Below are positions 33,390 through 42,237 of a DNA stretch of 58,563 nucleotides, piece after piece. A program made the position numbers and the translations under genes. This stretch comes from Tychonema litorale BBK16 (GTDB lineage: Bacteria > Cyanobacteriota > Cyanobacteriia > Cyanobacteriales > Microcoleaceae), in NCBI RefSeq assembly GCF_021648855.1, contig NZ_JAKJHX010000021.1, positions 1 to 58,563 on the forward strand. The letters are read 5' to 3'. Each line of letters starts with the position of its first letter. Position 1 is the first letter of the stretch. The notes beneath the pieces were generated by a model. That model saw only the letters and a list, made by a program, of their open reading frames with translations, had not been told where the DNA came from and did no database searches.

Positions 33390-33917
33390 ATGAGAAACCA
33401 GCTTACTTTAGAATGGACTGAAGCTGGGGTGCATCAAAATCAGACGATTCAAAACGGACAGCCAAGTAAGAATCAGGGAACAGTCAGAATCGGGCGAGAC
33501 CCAAGTAAATGCGATATCGTATTGTCGCATCCAACGGTATCAGGATTACACATCGAAATATTTTTTAATCAGGAATTACAGGAGTTTGAGGTGCGGAATT
33601 TGCGCCCAAGCAATCCGCCACTGGTAGACGGGAAAATTCTTGCCCAAGGGGAGGCAAAATTGATTGCTGGTAGCCATATTTATTTGGGTGAAGTAGAACT
33701 CCATGTGGTTTGGGTGTCTGTGACGGAGGTTGGGATTCCGCACAGAGTTTTGCTATATCAGGAACAGACTCCTGGTTATTCCGCGCCAACGCCTTCAAGA
33801 TATGGTTTGCAGTGCCCTAAGTGTCGCCGCATTTCGCCTTATGTACAATTGAGTGTGGGGTGTCCGTGGTGTGGCACTTCTTTGGCGGCGGCGGCTAGTG
33901 TGTTTCTCTCGCCTTGA
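33390..33917 (+). CDS. FHA-domain protein with C-terminal zinc ribbon
   Basis: The 175-residue protein has an FHA domain (about residues 30-105) with RIGRDPSKCDIVLSHPTVSG and the LHIEI strand, a fold that binds phosphothreonine. A C-terminal zinc ribbon uses C142, C145, C158 and C161 (CPKC, CPWC). The start at 33390 (MRNQLTLEW) is chosen by homology of the FHA start; the longer frame from 33093 runs through a repeat. It stands 83 nt before the FHA-flavoprotein gene on the same strand, suggesting a shared pathway controlled by Ser/Thr kinases. Confidence 0.75.
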   Translation: MRNQLTLEWTEAGVHQNQTIQNGQPSKNQGTVRIGRDPSKCDIVLSHPTVSGLHIEIFFNQELQEFEVRNLRPSNPPLVDGKILAQGEAKLIAGSHIYLGEVELHVVWVSVTEVGIPHRVLLYQEQTPGYSAPTPSRYGLQCPKCRRISPYVQLSVGCPWCGTSLAAAASVFLSP

Positions 33918-34000
33918 TGGGGATTGAAATTAGAAAGCCCGATCGACTTAAGTTTAAACAATTGCAGATGCTACGATCGCGGATGTTGAACAAATAATTG

Positions 34001-36007
34001 ATGAATCCTCAACCTTGCCGTTTGCGACTCACTTGGATAGATACAGTTACTGGAGATCGGCGTTCCCCAATATTTGACTTACCCATCGCTTTAGGAAGAG
34101 TTTTTGAGGCTATGCCGCCTACCATCAACAGTGAGCGAGTTTCTCGAATTCCCCTCAAAAGCAGTCAAGTTTCTCGATTCCATGCGGTGATTGCCTCCGA
34201 AGCCGACAGCAGTATCGTAGTCACTGATACGGGTAGCCGAAATGGTACTTTTGTGAACGGCATTAAAAAAAATCGGTGCGTGTTGGCAAACGGCGATATG
34301 TTGCAAATTGGGCCCTATGCGATCGGCATTTCTTTTGCTGTTAATTCCCCAGAAACATCGTCTGTGAATTCTCATATTTTCTTTAATCCTCGGACAAATA
34401 GCCCAGACTCCGCTATCAAGCAGCCTGCGGTGTCGCCACCTTCTCCCACAGTTAGTACAGGGGAGTTTCCGCCGATCGCATTTTTGCACGCTTCTGAAGT
34501 GACAATGCGATCGATCCAATCAATGGGAATGCCAGTGGAAGAAATTGATTGGGCGGCGGTTGGAGGCGGTTTGGGCAGCTTTATTTGGGTGGATTTGCTG
34601 AGAATTTGCGGGGTGAAAGCCGATCGCATAGCTGTTTTGGGTCTGGAAAATCAGCCTTACGCCCGCTACCTTCGGTTGTGCCTGAATTCTCAAATTCCGC
34701 TCTATGAACGCCTACGATCAAATTCAGACTCTTGTCCTGACAATATTTGGGGTTGGCCTCCCTATGCGGTGCGGGAAGCTTGGCAGGAATTGCGGAAAGG
34801 GCGGCTGGATGTGTCGCTGAAGTTGATGTGGCAGGTGTTTGCAGAACCGACTTTTGCCGAAACTTATACGCCTCGCGCCCAGAATGTTTTTGATTCTATT
34901 GACAGAGAAGTCTCACGAATTGGGTGGAATCAGATGTTTCGCTATGGTAGGGTGCGGGGAATTCGCAAAACTGATGACGGTAGGTACGCGATCGCTTATT
35001 CTCGATCGAATGCCGAACATCGTGAACACGTTTTTTTGATCGCCAAATACGTGCATTTAGCTACGGGCTATCCCGCCATTCAATTTTTGCCGGACTTGCA
35101 AGCTTATCGCGAAACTACCCAGGATTTTAAGTCTGTTGTGAATGCTTACGAAAACCATGATGAGGTTTACAAACAGTTGGAAGCCCTTGGTGGAACCGTA
35201 TTGTTGCGGGGGCGGGGAATTGTGGCTTCGCGAGTGGTACAGCGACTGTATGAAGCTAGACAACGGAACCGTGATATTCAAGTATTGCATTTGATGCGAT
35301 CGCCCAAACCAGTTGGCAACACATTTAACTTCGCCGAAAGAAGCGTCGAAAATCATTACGAATTTCAACCGTTCAATTGGCCTAAAGCTTGCTGGGGCGG
35401 GGAACTGCGGGTTGTTTTGGAAAATGCGTCGCCGGAATTGATCTCGCAGTTGCTGACAGATTGGGGCGGTACTACTACTGCCAATCGCAGCGACTGGCGA
35501 CGTATGGTGAAAGAGGGTTTAAGTCAGGGGTGGTATCAAATTACTTTTGGGGAAGTTGAGCGAGTTGAGCGCGACAGTCGAAACCGCACGGTGACTTACA
35601 TTCGAGAGAAAGGACTCAAGGGGCAAATTCAGTTAGAGGCTGATTTTATTATTGACGCTACGGGTTTGGACGCTAAGGTGAAAAGCAGTCCTTTGTTGGA
35701 CGATTTGGTGATTCAATATAATCTTGTTTTGAATGGGTTGGGGCGTTTGAGTGTGGAAAAGGATTTTGAAGTTCCCGAAATGCGGAATTCCTCTATTCGC
35801 AACGGGGAGGGTAGGATATACGCGGCTGGTGCGATTACTTTGGGTGGTCATTATGCACCGGTGGACAGTTTTTTGGGTTTGCAGTATGCTGGTTTGCGAT
35901 CGGTTGAGAGTCTGGCAAAAACCAAGAATTCTGGTGTTCGGAAATTGAGCGTTTTGCGATCGTTAATCCAATGGCTAAAGTGGATTTTCAATCAATCTCC
36001 AAGTTGA
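34001..36007 (+). CDS. FHA domain-flavoprotein fusion
   Basis: The 668-residue protein joins an FHA domain (about residues 20-115, with SSQVSRFHAVI and DTGSRNGTFVNG) to a flavin-dependent oxidoreductase. The oxidoreductase shows a dinucleotide-binding motif WAAVGGGLGSFIWVDLL (about 187-203), a second one in GGTVLLRGRGIVASRVVQ (about 394-411), FIIDATGLDAK (about 550) and YAAGAITLGGHYAP near the end. The linker (about 116-170) is Pro/Ser-rich. The ATG at 34001 is used rather than a TTG at 33998. The FHA part suggests recruitment by a phosphorylated partner. The substrate is unknown. Confidence 0.7.
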   Translation: MNPQPCRLRLTWIDTVTGDRRSPIFDLPIALGRVFEAMPPTINSERVSRIPLKSSQVSRFHAVIASEADSSIVVTDTGSRNGTFVNGIKKNRCVLANGDMLQIGPYAIGISFAVNSPETSSVNSHIFFNPRTNSPDSAIKQPAVSPPSPTVSTGEFPPIAFLHASEVTMRSIQSMGMPVEEIDWAAVGGGLGSFIWVDLLRICGVKADRIAVLGLENQPYARYLRLCLNSQIPLYERLRSNSDSCPDNIWGWPPYAVREAWQELRKGRLDVSLKLMWQVFAEPTFAETYTPRAQNVFDSIDREVSRIGWNQMFRYGRVRGIRKTDDGRYAIAYSRSNAEHREHVFLIAKYVHLATGYPAIQFLPDLQAYRETTQDFKSVVNAYENHDEVYKQLEALGGTVLLRGRGIVASRVVQRLYEARQRNRDIQVLHLMRSPKPVGNTFNFAERSVENHYEFQPFNWPKACWGGELRVVLENASPELISQLLTDWGGTTTANRSDWRRMVKEGLSQGWYQITFGEVERVERDSRNRTVTYIREKGLKGQIQLEADFIIDATGLDAKVKSSPLLDDLVIQYNLVLNGLGRLSVEKDFEVPEMRNSSIRNGEGRIYAAGAITLGGHYAPVDSFLGLQYAGLRSVESLAKTKNSGVRKLSVLRSLIQWLKWIFNQSPS

Positions 36008-36019
36008 TTAGTACCCGCC

Positions 36020-36042
36020 AGGAAACGGCACTGCCGTCTCCT
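36020..36042. repeat. GGAAACGGCACTGCCGTCTCC palindrome
   Basis: A single half-unit of the GGACACGGCAGTGCC family, in the spacer between convergent flavoprotein genes. Confidence 0.6.
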
Positions 36043-36052
36043 CATCCGATGT

Positions 36053-37285
36053 CTATTGATTAATAGCTACTGGCGAAAATGCCATACTGGATTTGACGAT
36101 CGCGGGTACGATACGATCGCACGCCATTCTCGCCCCTGACAGATTCCTGGCTGTTGGCCCTACTTGCAGTGCTGCGAAGGGCCCTGTCACAAACAATTCG
36201 CAGCGCGGCCAACGCAGGTGTTTGTCTAATACTGGTAAACCTTTGACTGTTTCAATTGGATGAGTTTCTAACATTTCTTGAAACAGTGGTTCGGTTGTAA
36301 TGTCTAATTTGGTGCCGGTGGCTAGCCAAATGCGATCGACAAATAACCTTTCTCCATCATTACAATCAACAGTCCATCTGTTATTTTCCCACTGGACACC
36401 TACCACTTCGCACTCTGGGTGAAATGTGAGCTTTTTGCTGTGCGAAAGTCTCCGCAACTTTGTCAGGATTTCAGGTGTCATTGAACCGCCGTTGCGGGCT
36501 TGTTGAATAGTTTGCCACCGCTTTTCTAAATCGGGTTCGGCTTCAAATCCTTTGAGGTATTTTGGCCCTAACCAACCGGGATCGGCATCAAATAGTTTTT
36601 CTTGGAATTGGCGGCGAGTCATTAATAAAACTTTAGCACCTTTGGCTATTGCTCCTACTGCTAAATGTCCGCTGGTTAGTCCACCTCCAATAATTAATAT
36701 TTCCTCTCCTTGCAATTGCAAATTAGGCAAATCTATCTGATGGGAATGGCGGATTTTTTCTCCGGGATGAGGGGTTTGAATTTGGTTTGTCCATGCTGGT
36801 AAATTCGGTTTTCCGCCGCCGGTGGCGACAATTACTCTGCGGGCGATCGCACTTTTGCCATTTTCCAAGCAAAGGTGAAAGCGGCCGGATTTGAGCTGAA
36901 TGCGGGTGACATTGGCTTTGAAAACGCGATCGCCCAATTCCCACTTTTTAACTGTGTCAGCACAGAATTCTTCAAACAGCCGACTTCCGGGTAAGTCGTA
37001 GGGGGGAAACAATTCCGAGGAGCGATTTTCGGCAAATCTCCGCAATTCGTAGGGATTGGGGGCTGGGTGATGGACTGCGGGCGATCGCAAATGCTCAATT
37101 TCTAAGGCGGCAAATTGCCTGCGCCACTGACTCACCCATTCGCCACTGGGATCGAATGCTAGCATTTTGTCTCGTAGGCTATAGCGTTTTTTCAAGATAT
37201 GTGCTGCAACAGTTAGGGCGTGAGGCCCAGCGCCGATTAATGCCAAATCAATTTGGGGCGGTAGGGCTGAGTCAGTGGCTTCCAT
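36053..37285 (-). CDS. FAD/NAD(P)-dependent monooxygenase-like protein
   Basis: The 410-residue protein has an N-terminal FAD motif (LALIGAGPHALTVAAHIL), a central NADP-type motif (ILIIGGGLTSGHLAVGAIAK) and LATGTKLDI near the end, the plan of flavin N-hydroxylating or Baeyer-Villiger-type monooxygenases (SidA/lysine N6-hydroxylase-like). The early EIEHLRSPAVHHPAPNPYEL segment fits this group. It converges with the FHA-flavoprotein gene, 46 nt between stops. The substrate cannot be read from sequence. Confidence 0.7.
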   Translation of the reverse strand: MEATDSALPPQIDLALIGAGPHALTVAAHILKKRYSLRDKMLAFDPSGEWVSQWRRQFAALEIEHLRSPAVHHPAPNPYELRRFAENRSSELFPPYDLPGSRLFEEFCADTVKKWELGDRVFKANVTRIQLKSGRFHLCLENGKSAIARRVIVATGGGKPNLPAWTNQIQTPHPGEKIRHSHQIDLPNLQLQGEEILIIGGGLTSGHLAVGAIAKGAKVLLMTRRQFQEKLFDADPGWLGPKYLKGFEAEPDLEKRWQTIQQARNGGSMTPEILTKLRRLSHSKKLTFHPECEVVGVQWENNRWTVDCNDGERLFVDRIWLATGTKLDITTEPLFQEMLETHPIETVKGLPVLDKHLRWPRCELFVTGPFAALQVGPTARNLSGARMACDRIVPAIVKSSMAFSPVAINQ

Positions 37286-37432
37286 GGAGAATTGCTAGTT
37301 TTGCGAATGATAACAATTCTCATTTTAGCGCGATCGGCTGTTTTTGGGAAAGGCTGTAGGGGGGGTTTGCCTAGATATTCGACACCCATCGACCAATTAT
37401 AAAAACCCGCCCCAACCCCACCGACAAATTAA

Positions 37433-39118
37433 CTATTTATTCTGCTTCACAATTTGTCCCAAATCGCCAATACTCAAGCCAGCATTAGGAAAATCGCTTT
37501 TCGTGAGACGGCGAATCAACCGCACACTCCGAAAATCATCATCCAAAGACGGAATACCCTGGCCATTAAGTGCGATCGGAATAATCTTACCAGACACAAA
37601 ATCACCTTGCGGATTCATCTTCACATCTAAAATCAGAGATTTACCCAATTCTCCCGCCGTTGACAAAGTACGATAACCCATAAAATTGCCCAGGGAATAA
37701 GCAATTAATTTCCCCTTATAAAGTTCCATCGCCCTAGCAACGTGCGGCCCATGTCCCAAAATCAAATCTGCTCCCGCATCAATCATTGTCCGCGAAAACA
37801 AAACCATATTCCCTCGGTTTTCACCATAAAAGAATTCCGTTTTATTTCTCACATTCAGAGCCCCCGTTCCTTCCGCTCCCGCATGAACAGATATCACTAC
37901 AATATCAGCCTTTTGCTTAGCTTTTTTCACAACTTCCGCCCCAGCTTTTAGCTCCAATAATGAATTATGAACTTCGCCATAATTACTGAAACCAATAAAA
38001 GCAAAATTCACACCTTTGACATTTTTATACACAATCTGGTCTCTTTTTCCAACAGCCTTCATGCCATTGCTATTGATGTTTTTAATTGTGTCCTTAAATC
38101 CCTGTTCGTTAAAATCGTAAGAATGATTGTTGGCAATACTCAAAATATCAAAACCAACATCTTTCAAAATCTTGGCATAACTCGGAGGTGTCCGAAAGGC
38201 AAACAGCATACCTCCGCCGCCTCCTTTCGAGCTGTAAGGATGATCGGTCATCGTACTTTCAAAATTGCCAAATAGAATGTCAGCACCTTTCAAATGCGAT
38301 TTAACCCCATCAAATAAAAGCTCCTTTTTTGGAGGTAATTTGTTGTAGGGAAAATTGGTGCCTGGGATAATATCGCCAACTGCTTTGATGCTAACTGTTG
38401 CGGGTGGAGTGACGTTTTTTTTGGCAGCCGGTGCCGGTGTTTTTGGAGTTGGGATTGCTTGGGGTGATGAAGAAGGAGTCGATCGCACTTCCGGTACTAT
38501 AGGCTTAGGCACTTCAGACTTCGTAGCCACGCTGCTTGAGGATTTGTAAAATTGAGCAGCTAAAACAAAGCCTGATATGGGAACTAAAATCAGACTCAAA
38601 ACAGCGACGGAAAGCCAAGGTTTTTTGTTCTTGGTTTTGCGACTGACCAGCTTTGGTTCCTGGCGTTGAATGTTAGGTTTTTCAGTTGTAATTGTCGGTG
38701 GTTTCGGTGGATTTTTTTCGGTTATTTTAGTTTCAGCAACTTTGACGTTTTGATGTTGTTCTACCTTTTGCAAAACCGCAGTAATTCTGGCTGCGCCTGT
38801 ACTCGCAGGTTGGGAAGTCAAGGATTTTTTTAATTCGACATTCTGAGTCCAAGCTGGCAATTGCTGACCCTGTTGTCTCCCGTAAATTGTCAACGAGTAA
38901 ATGTTTTTTGGTTCCAGTCGCTGCAAACCTTTGACTGCGACTCGGATGCAAGCATCTTGGGCGGGTAATTTTTCACCTTCGAGCAACAGATGCAAGGTGT
39001 CATTTTCGCTGCTAGCTTTAGCCGTGACTCCAAAGCTTTGGAGGGCTTGGCCGATCAAAAATGCGATCGCCTTGGGATCGCCTTCTTTTGCTAAATTTAC
39101 AATATCTTGTTGGCTCAC
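37433..39118 (-). CDS. CapA/PgsA-family protein with cyanobacterial N-terminal domain
   Basis: About 561 residues. The N-terminal domain (about 1-100, starting VSQQDIVNLAKEGDPKAIAF) is a recurrent cyanobacterial module. A membrane segment follows near residues 165-185 (WLSVAVLSLILVPISGFVLA), then a Pro/Thr linker, then a CapA-like metallophosphatase-fold domain (VSIKAVGDIIPGTN, ILFGNFESTMTD, DILSIANNHSYD, VISVHAGAEG, LILGHGPHVARAM). CapA proteins are linked to capsule or polyglutamate export, with the catalytic domain here outside the membrane. The GTG at 39118 has AGAGG upstream and is preferred to a GTG at 39136. Confidence 0.8.
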   Translation of the reverse strand: MSQQDIVNLAKEGDPKAIAFLIGQALQSFGVTAKASSENDTLHLLLEGEKLPAQDACIRVAVKGLQRLEPKNIYSLTIYGRQQGQQLPAWTQNVELKKSLTSQPASTGAARITAVLQKVEQHQNVKVAETKITEKNPPKPPTITTEKPNIQRQEPKLVSRKTKNKKPWLSVAVLSLILVPISGFVLAAQFYKSSSSVATKSEVPKPIVPEVRSTPSSSPQAIPTPKTPAPAAKKNVTPPATVSIKAVGDIIPGTNFPYNKLPPKKELLFDGVKSHLKGADILFGNFESTMTDHPYSSKGGGGGMLFAFRTPPSYAKILKDVGFDILSIANNHSYDFNEQGFKDTIKNINSNGMKAVGKRDQIVYKNVKGVNFAFIGFSNYGEVHNSLLELKAGAEVVKKAKQKADIVVISVHAGAEGTGALNVRNKTEFFYGENRGNMVLFSRTMIDAGADLILGHGPHVARAMELYKGKLIAYSLGNFMGYRTLSTAGELGKSLILDVKMNPQGDFVSGKIIPIALNGQGIPSLDDDFRSVRLIRRLTKSDFPNAGLSIGDLGQIVKQNK

Positions 39119-39191
39119 AAATGCCTCTGCTCTCACACTAAAAGTTTAGATAGATTCTATAATAAAATCGTACCTAATCGTCAAATAAATA

Positions 39192-42092
39192 TTAATCACT
39201 CCCACAAACACTTCCATCCGGCATCATCGTCCCACTCAAACGAACATCAGTCAAATCAGCACCTTCCAAATTAGCGCCTTGCAAATCAGCACCACTCAAA
39301 TTAGCCTTAGTTAGAATAGCACATCTTAAGTCAGCATTTCTCAACTGAGCCTCGCTCAAATCCGCATAGCTCAAATCAGCTTGATTCAACTTGGCATCAT
39401 TTAAAATTGCACCAACTAACTTAGCCTTCTTGAAACTAGCATTGCTCAAGTCAGCGCCACTCAAATCAGCAATTATCAACCTTGTACCGTCTAGATTAGC
39501 ATTTTTCAAATCAGCACCAACCAACTTAGAATTAACCAAATTAGCCCGTTGTAAATTCGCACCAACTAAATCAGAACCAGATAAATCTATACCCTGAAAA
39601 TTTCTCCCTCCCGCTGCATATCTACCCGCCAACTCTCCCGCATCCGTAACGCTAATATTTCTTTGATGATGCTGCTTCCAAGTAAAAGTAAAACTATCAC
39701 CACTCTGCATAACTCGCCACATTTCATCGTACATCGGATAAGCACCAGTTCCACTCAATTTCAGCCAACCTTTGGACCTAGTTAATGCTACAAATAATTG
39801 ATTTCGCAAACTCAAATTACTTTCATCTTTAGCAATGCAGTCAAAGCCAACAAGATAAACCATATCAGCTTCATTTCCCTTGGCGCGGTGAATCCGAGAC
39901 ACTGTTACTCCACCTTCGCACCAAAAACGATCTGGTTGATAATCTGTTTGATTTACTTTCAGAAGATTGCAACTTGGGGTACTGGGAATATAAATATCAA
40001 TACCTTGTCTCATCAAAAAATTAGCCACATAAGTTTCTAGTTCCATTGCTTCAAAACCAGAACCTAAGACAATTACTAAAATTTCCCTAGATGGCCTCAA
40101 ACCGTCAACTTTTAGATTGTATAAAATATCTTCAGCTAGAGCAGTTAATTCCTCTTGACGAGAGCGGTAAGCCTCAAATTCCAACACCGGATTTATCCAC
40201 AATTTAGGCACTAAATTTGGAGAGTTATCGGGAGGGCGGCAAATAGTAACTTTTTGGGCTGATTGATATTGTTTGTTTTTGATGATTGGTACATTTATTT
40301 CTGATTTTGCATCAACGACAATCTCATAACCAATCGCCTTCCAATCTTCTACATGAGTAATACCAGTCAGCATTCCCCCGCGTCGTAACAAACCCATGCC
40401 AATTCCGTGAGCAGCAGTCAAAATTGGGCCAGGAACACGGTAACATTTGTGCATAATTTCAGTCTTTTTAATCCCATCACTATACTCGCCACTGACCAAA
40501 TGTCCTAACTCTTCACCAAATAATTTGCTGGCTGTTGGAATCTCCAAGCATTCCAAACTTTGCGCTTCATCATAAGCCCAAATCAAACGGCGTAAATCTC
40601 GACCCCCCCCAACCCCTCCTTGTAAAGGGGGGGAGAAATTCTCCAAAGTTTTTAGCTCAAGAGAAACCACTTGATTCTCCTGATTAGCCCTCCCTTGTAA
40701 AAGGGGGCTTGGGGGAGTATTCACAAGGCGTAGAGATTGATAAGCCATCCAGAAAAAAGGCTGTTTTCCTTGAAAGTTAAATTTATTTTCAACTATTAAG
40801 TCTTGAGATTCGTCAATCAGAATTGCATCAAATATTTGCGGAATTTTTGCAGATTTTAGTAAGTGGCGGCAGACATAAGCTAAAGCTTGACTGGGTTCTT
40901 GAAAATCCGTGTCGCCAACAGTTAAACGTCCGACTCCTGCGGCGCGACAAATTGTACTATAAAGTCCGGGGCGGTCTTGGGCACCCCAAGCATGAAGCGA
41001 TCGCAATTTTTGATTATTCTTAGCATCATATCCAATTTCCCCATTGCTAAAACGGCGCAGCCATTTATCCAACAGTGCGACAATCTGTTCGTACAAACTG
41101 CGAGAAAAAAAGACTAAGGCAATATCCCACTCTGGATATTTTAAGTGCATGAGAGCGGCTTTTTGGCACAGCAGAACTGTTTTTCCAGAGCCGGCAATTC
41201 CCCGAATCCGCTGCGGGCCAGGAGGAATTTGTTTGCCGATGCGTTCTTGCTGTAAATCCAGTTGGGAAAACTGTTGGTGCAACTGAGCTAAAACTGCTGC
41301 ACGAGTTGTATAATTTGGGAGATGAGAAAGCAGAGAGTTTTCTGGCTGTGTTGTTTGTGGGGAACTTAAGTAGAAGCGGCGTGGTCGTGGTTTAAAAACA
41401 GGAGTTCCGCTAATGACGGCGAGCAGTAATTGCCACTGTTCTCGATTTAGTTGATTTCCTTTCAGGACAGGAGTTGTGTTTTTTATGAGTTCAATTAAAG
41501 CATGAGTATATTGGGTTTTGGGAGATGATAAAATATCAATATTTAGTTTGTCTCCTGGTGTCTCGATTGTCGCTATTTTTGTTTGTCCTGAATTTCCATG
41601 GAGGTGGTTTTGAAAAATGATCGGCGGATTGCTCGGAAGCTTGTTAAACTCTTTTTCATGCCACTGTTGCTCAGAAATTGATGGTAAGGCAACGATCGCT
41701 CTCCCGTTGACTTTGCCTCGCAAGGCTGTTTCGCGATCGCAATAACCCAACATGGCGTATAGTTGATGTTCTGCTTGCTGATAGGGGTTGCCACCAGTAG
41801 TATAGAAATGTTGGAACTCCCATCTATGGCCAGATATCGAGATAATTTGGTCGATCGCGATCGCCTTAACCTCGATAATAGTTAAACCCAATTCAAAATC
41901 AACAATTAGAATATCAGGCTCTTTCCGAAAATCGCCCGACGAAGAAAAAATAGGATATCGCCAGTAAGCAATGCAGTCGCGATCGGCAAAAGCCTCGCAA
42001 ACAGCATCCCAAACCCTTTGTTCAGCCGTTTCTCCACTTTTTCCTAGCGGCTCAGTAGCAATAAACTTTCTACATTCCGCTGCTTTATCCAC
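39192..42092 (-). CDS. NERD nuclease-like/UvrD-type helicase/pentapeptide-repeat fusion
   Basis: This 966-residue protein has three parts. A NERD-type nuclease-related domain (about residues 15-135) includes EPDILIVDFELGLTIIEVKA. A superfamily-1 helicase follows, with Walker A GIAGSGKTVLL near residue 300, motif II LIDESQDL near 427 and late TVSRIHRAKGNEADMVYLVG and LFVALTRSKGWL. A C-terminal pentapeptide-repeat tail (about 827-960) includes NLVNSKLVGADLKNANLDG. NERD-helicase proteins are found in phage-defence and DNA-repair contexts. Residues about 456-499 are encoded by an inserted palindromic repeat (40597-40725). The start is a GTG at 42092 with no strong ribosome site. Confidence 0.8.
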   Translation of the reverse strand: MDKAAECRKFIATEPLGKSGETAEQRVWDAVCEAFADRDCIAYWRYPIFSSSGDFRKEPDILIVDFELGLTIIEVKAIAIDQIISISGHRWEFQHFYTTGGNPYQQAEHQLYAMLGYCDRETALRGKVNGRAIVALPSISEQQWHEKEFNKLPSNPPIIFQNHLHGNSGQTKIATIETPGDKLNIDILSSPKTQYTHALIELIKNTTPVLKGNQLNREQWQLLLAVISGTPVFKPRPRRFYLSSPQTTQPENSLLSHLPNYTTRAAVLAQLHQQFSQLDLQQERIGKQIPPGPQRIRGIAGSGKTVLLCQKAALMHLKYPEWDIALVFFSRSLYEQIVALLDKWLRRFSNGEIGYDAKNNQKLRSLHAWGAQDRPGLYSTICRAAGVGRLTVGDTDFQEPSQALAYVCRHLLKSAKIPQIFDAILIDESQDLIVENKFNFQGKQPFFWMAYQSLRLVNTPPSPLLQGRANQENQVVSLELKTLENFSPPLQGGVGGGRDLRRLIWAYDEAQSLECLEIPTASKLFGEELGHLVSGEYSDGIKKTEIMHKCYRVPGPILTAAHGIGMGLLRRGGMLTGITHVEDWKAIGYEIVVDAKSEINVPIIKNKQYQSAQKVTICRPPDNSPNLVPKLWINPVLEFEAYRSRQEELTALAEDILYNLKVDGLRPSREILVIVLGSGFEAMELETYVANFLMRQGIDIYIPSTPSCNLLKVNQTDYQPDRFWCEGGVTVSRIHRAKGNEADMVYLVGFDCIAKDESNLSLRNQLFVALTRSKGWLKLSGTGAYPMYDEMWRVMQSGDSFTFTWKQHHQRNISVTDAGELAGRYAAGGRNFQGIDLSGSDLVGANLQRANLVNSKLVGADLKNANLDGTRLIIADLSGADLSNASFKKAKLVGAILNDAKLNQADLSYADLSEAQLRNADLRCAILTKANLSGADLQGANLEGADLTDVRLSGTMMPDGSVCGSD
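40597..40725. repeat. In-frame palindromic repeat insertion inside the NERD-helicase gene
   Basis: The gene contains a GC-rich insertion with arms of the CCCCTCCTTGTAAAGGGGGG and CCCTTGTAAAAGGGGG type, the same class as the intergenic repeats at 50140-50212 and 55910-55943. It translates to low-complexity PPSPLLQGRANQ and SPPLQGGVGGG stretches and keeps the reading frame, lying between helicase motif II and the following conserved IWAYDEAQSL block. Confidence 0.7.
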
Positions 42093-42237
42093 GAGATTTG
42101 CTGTACATTGTTTGCACTAAATCTGAGAGATTTTTCGATGAATTTTGACTTATGAAAAGATGTTTTTTAGGTTTTGATCCTAGTTGAGCCGATACCAGTT
42201 AGGATCGAGCTAGCTCAAGGTTACACTAAAGCTCGTC

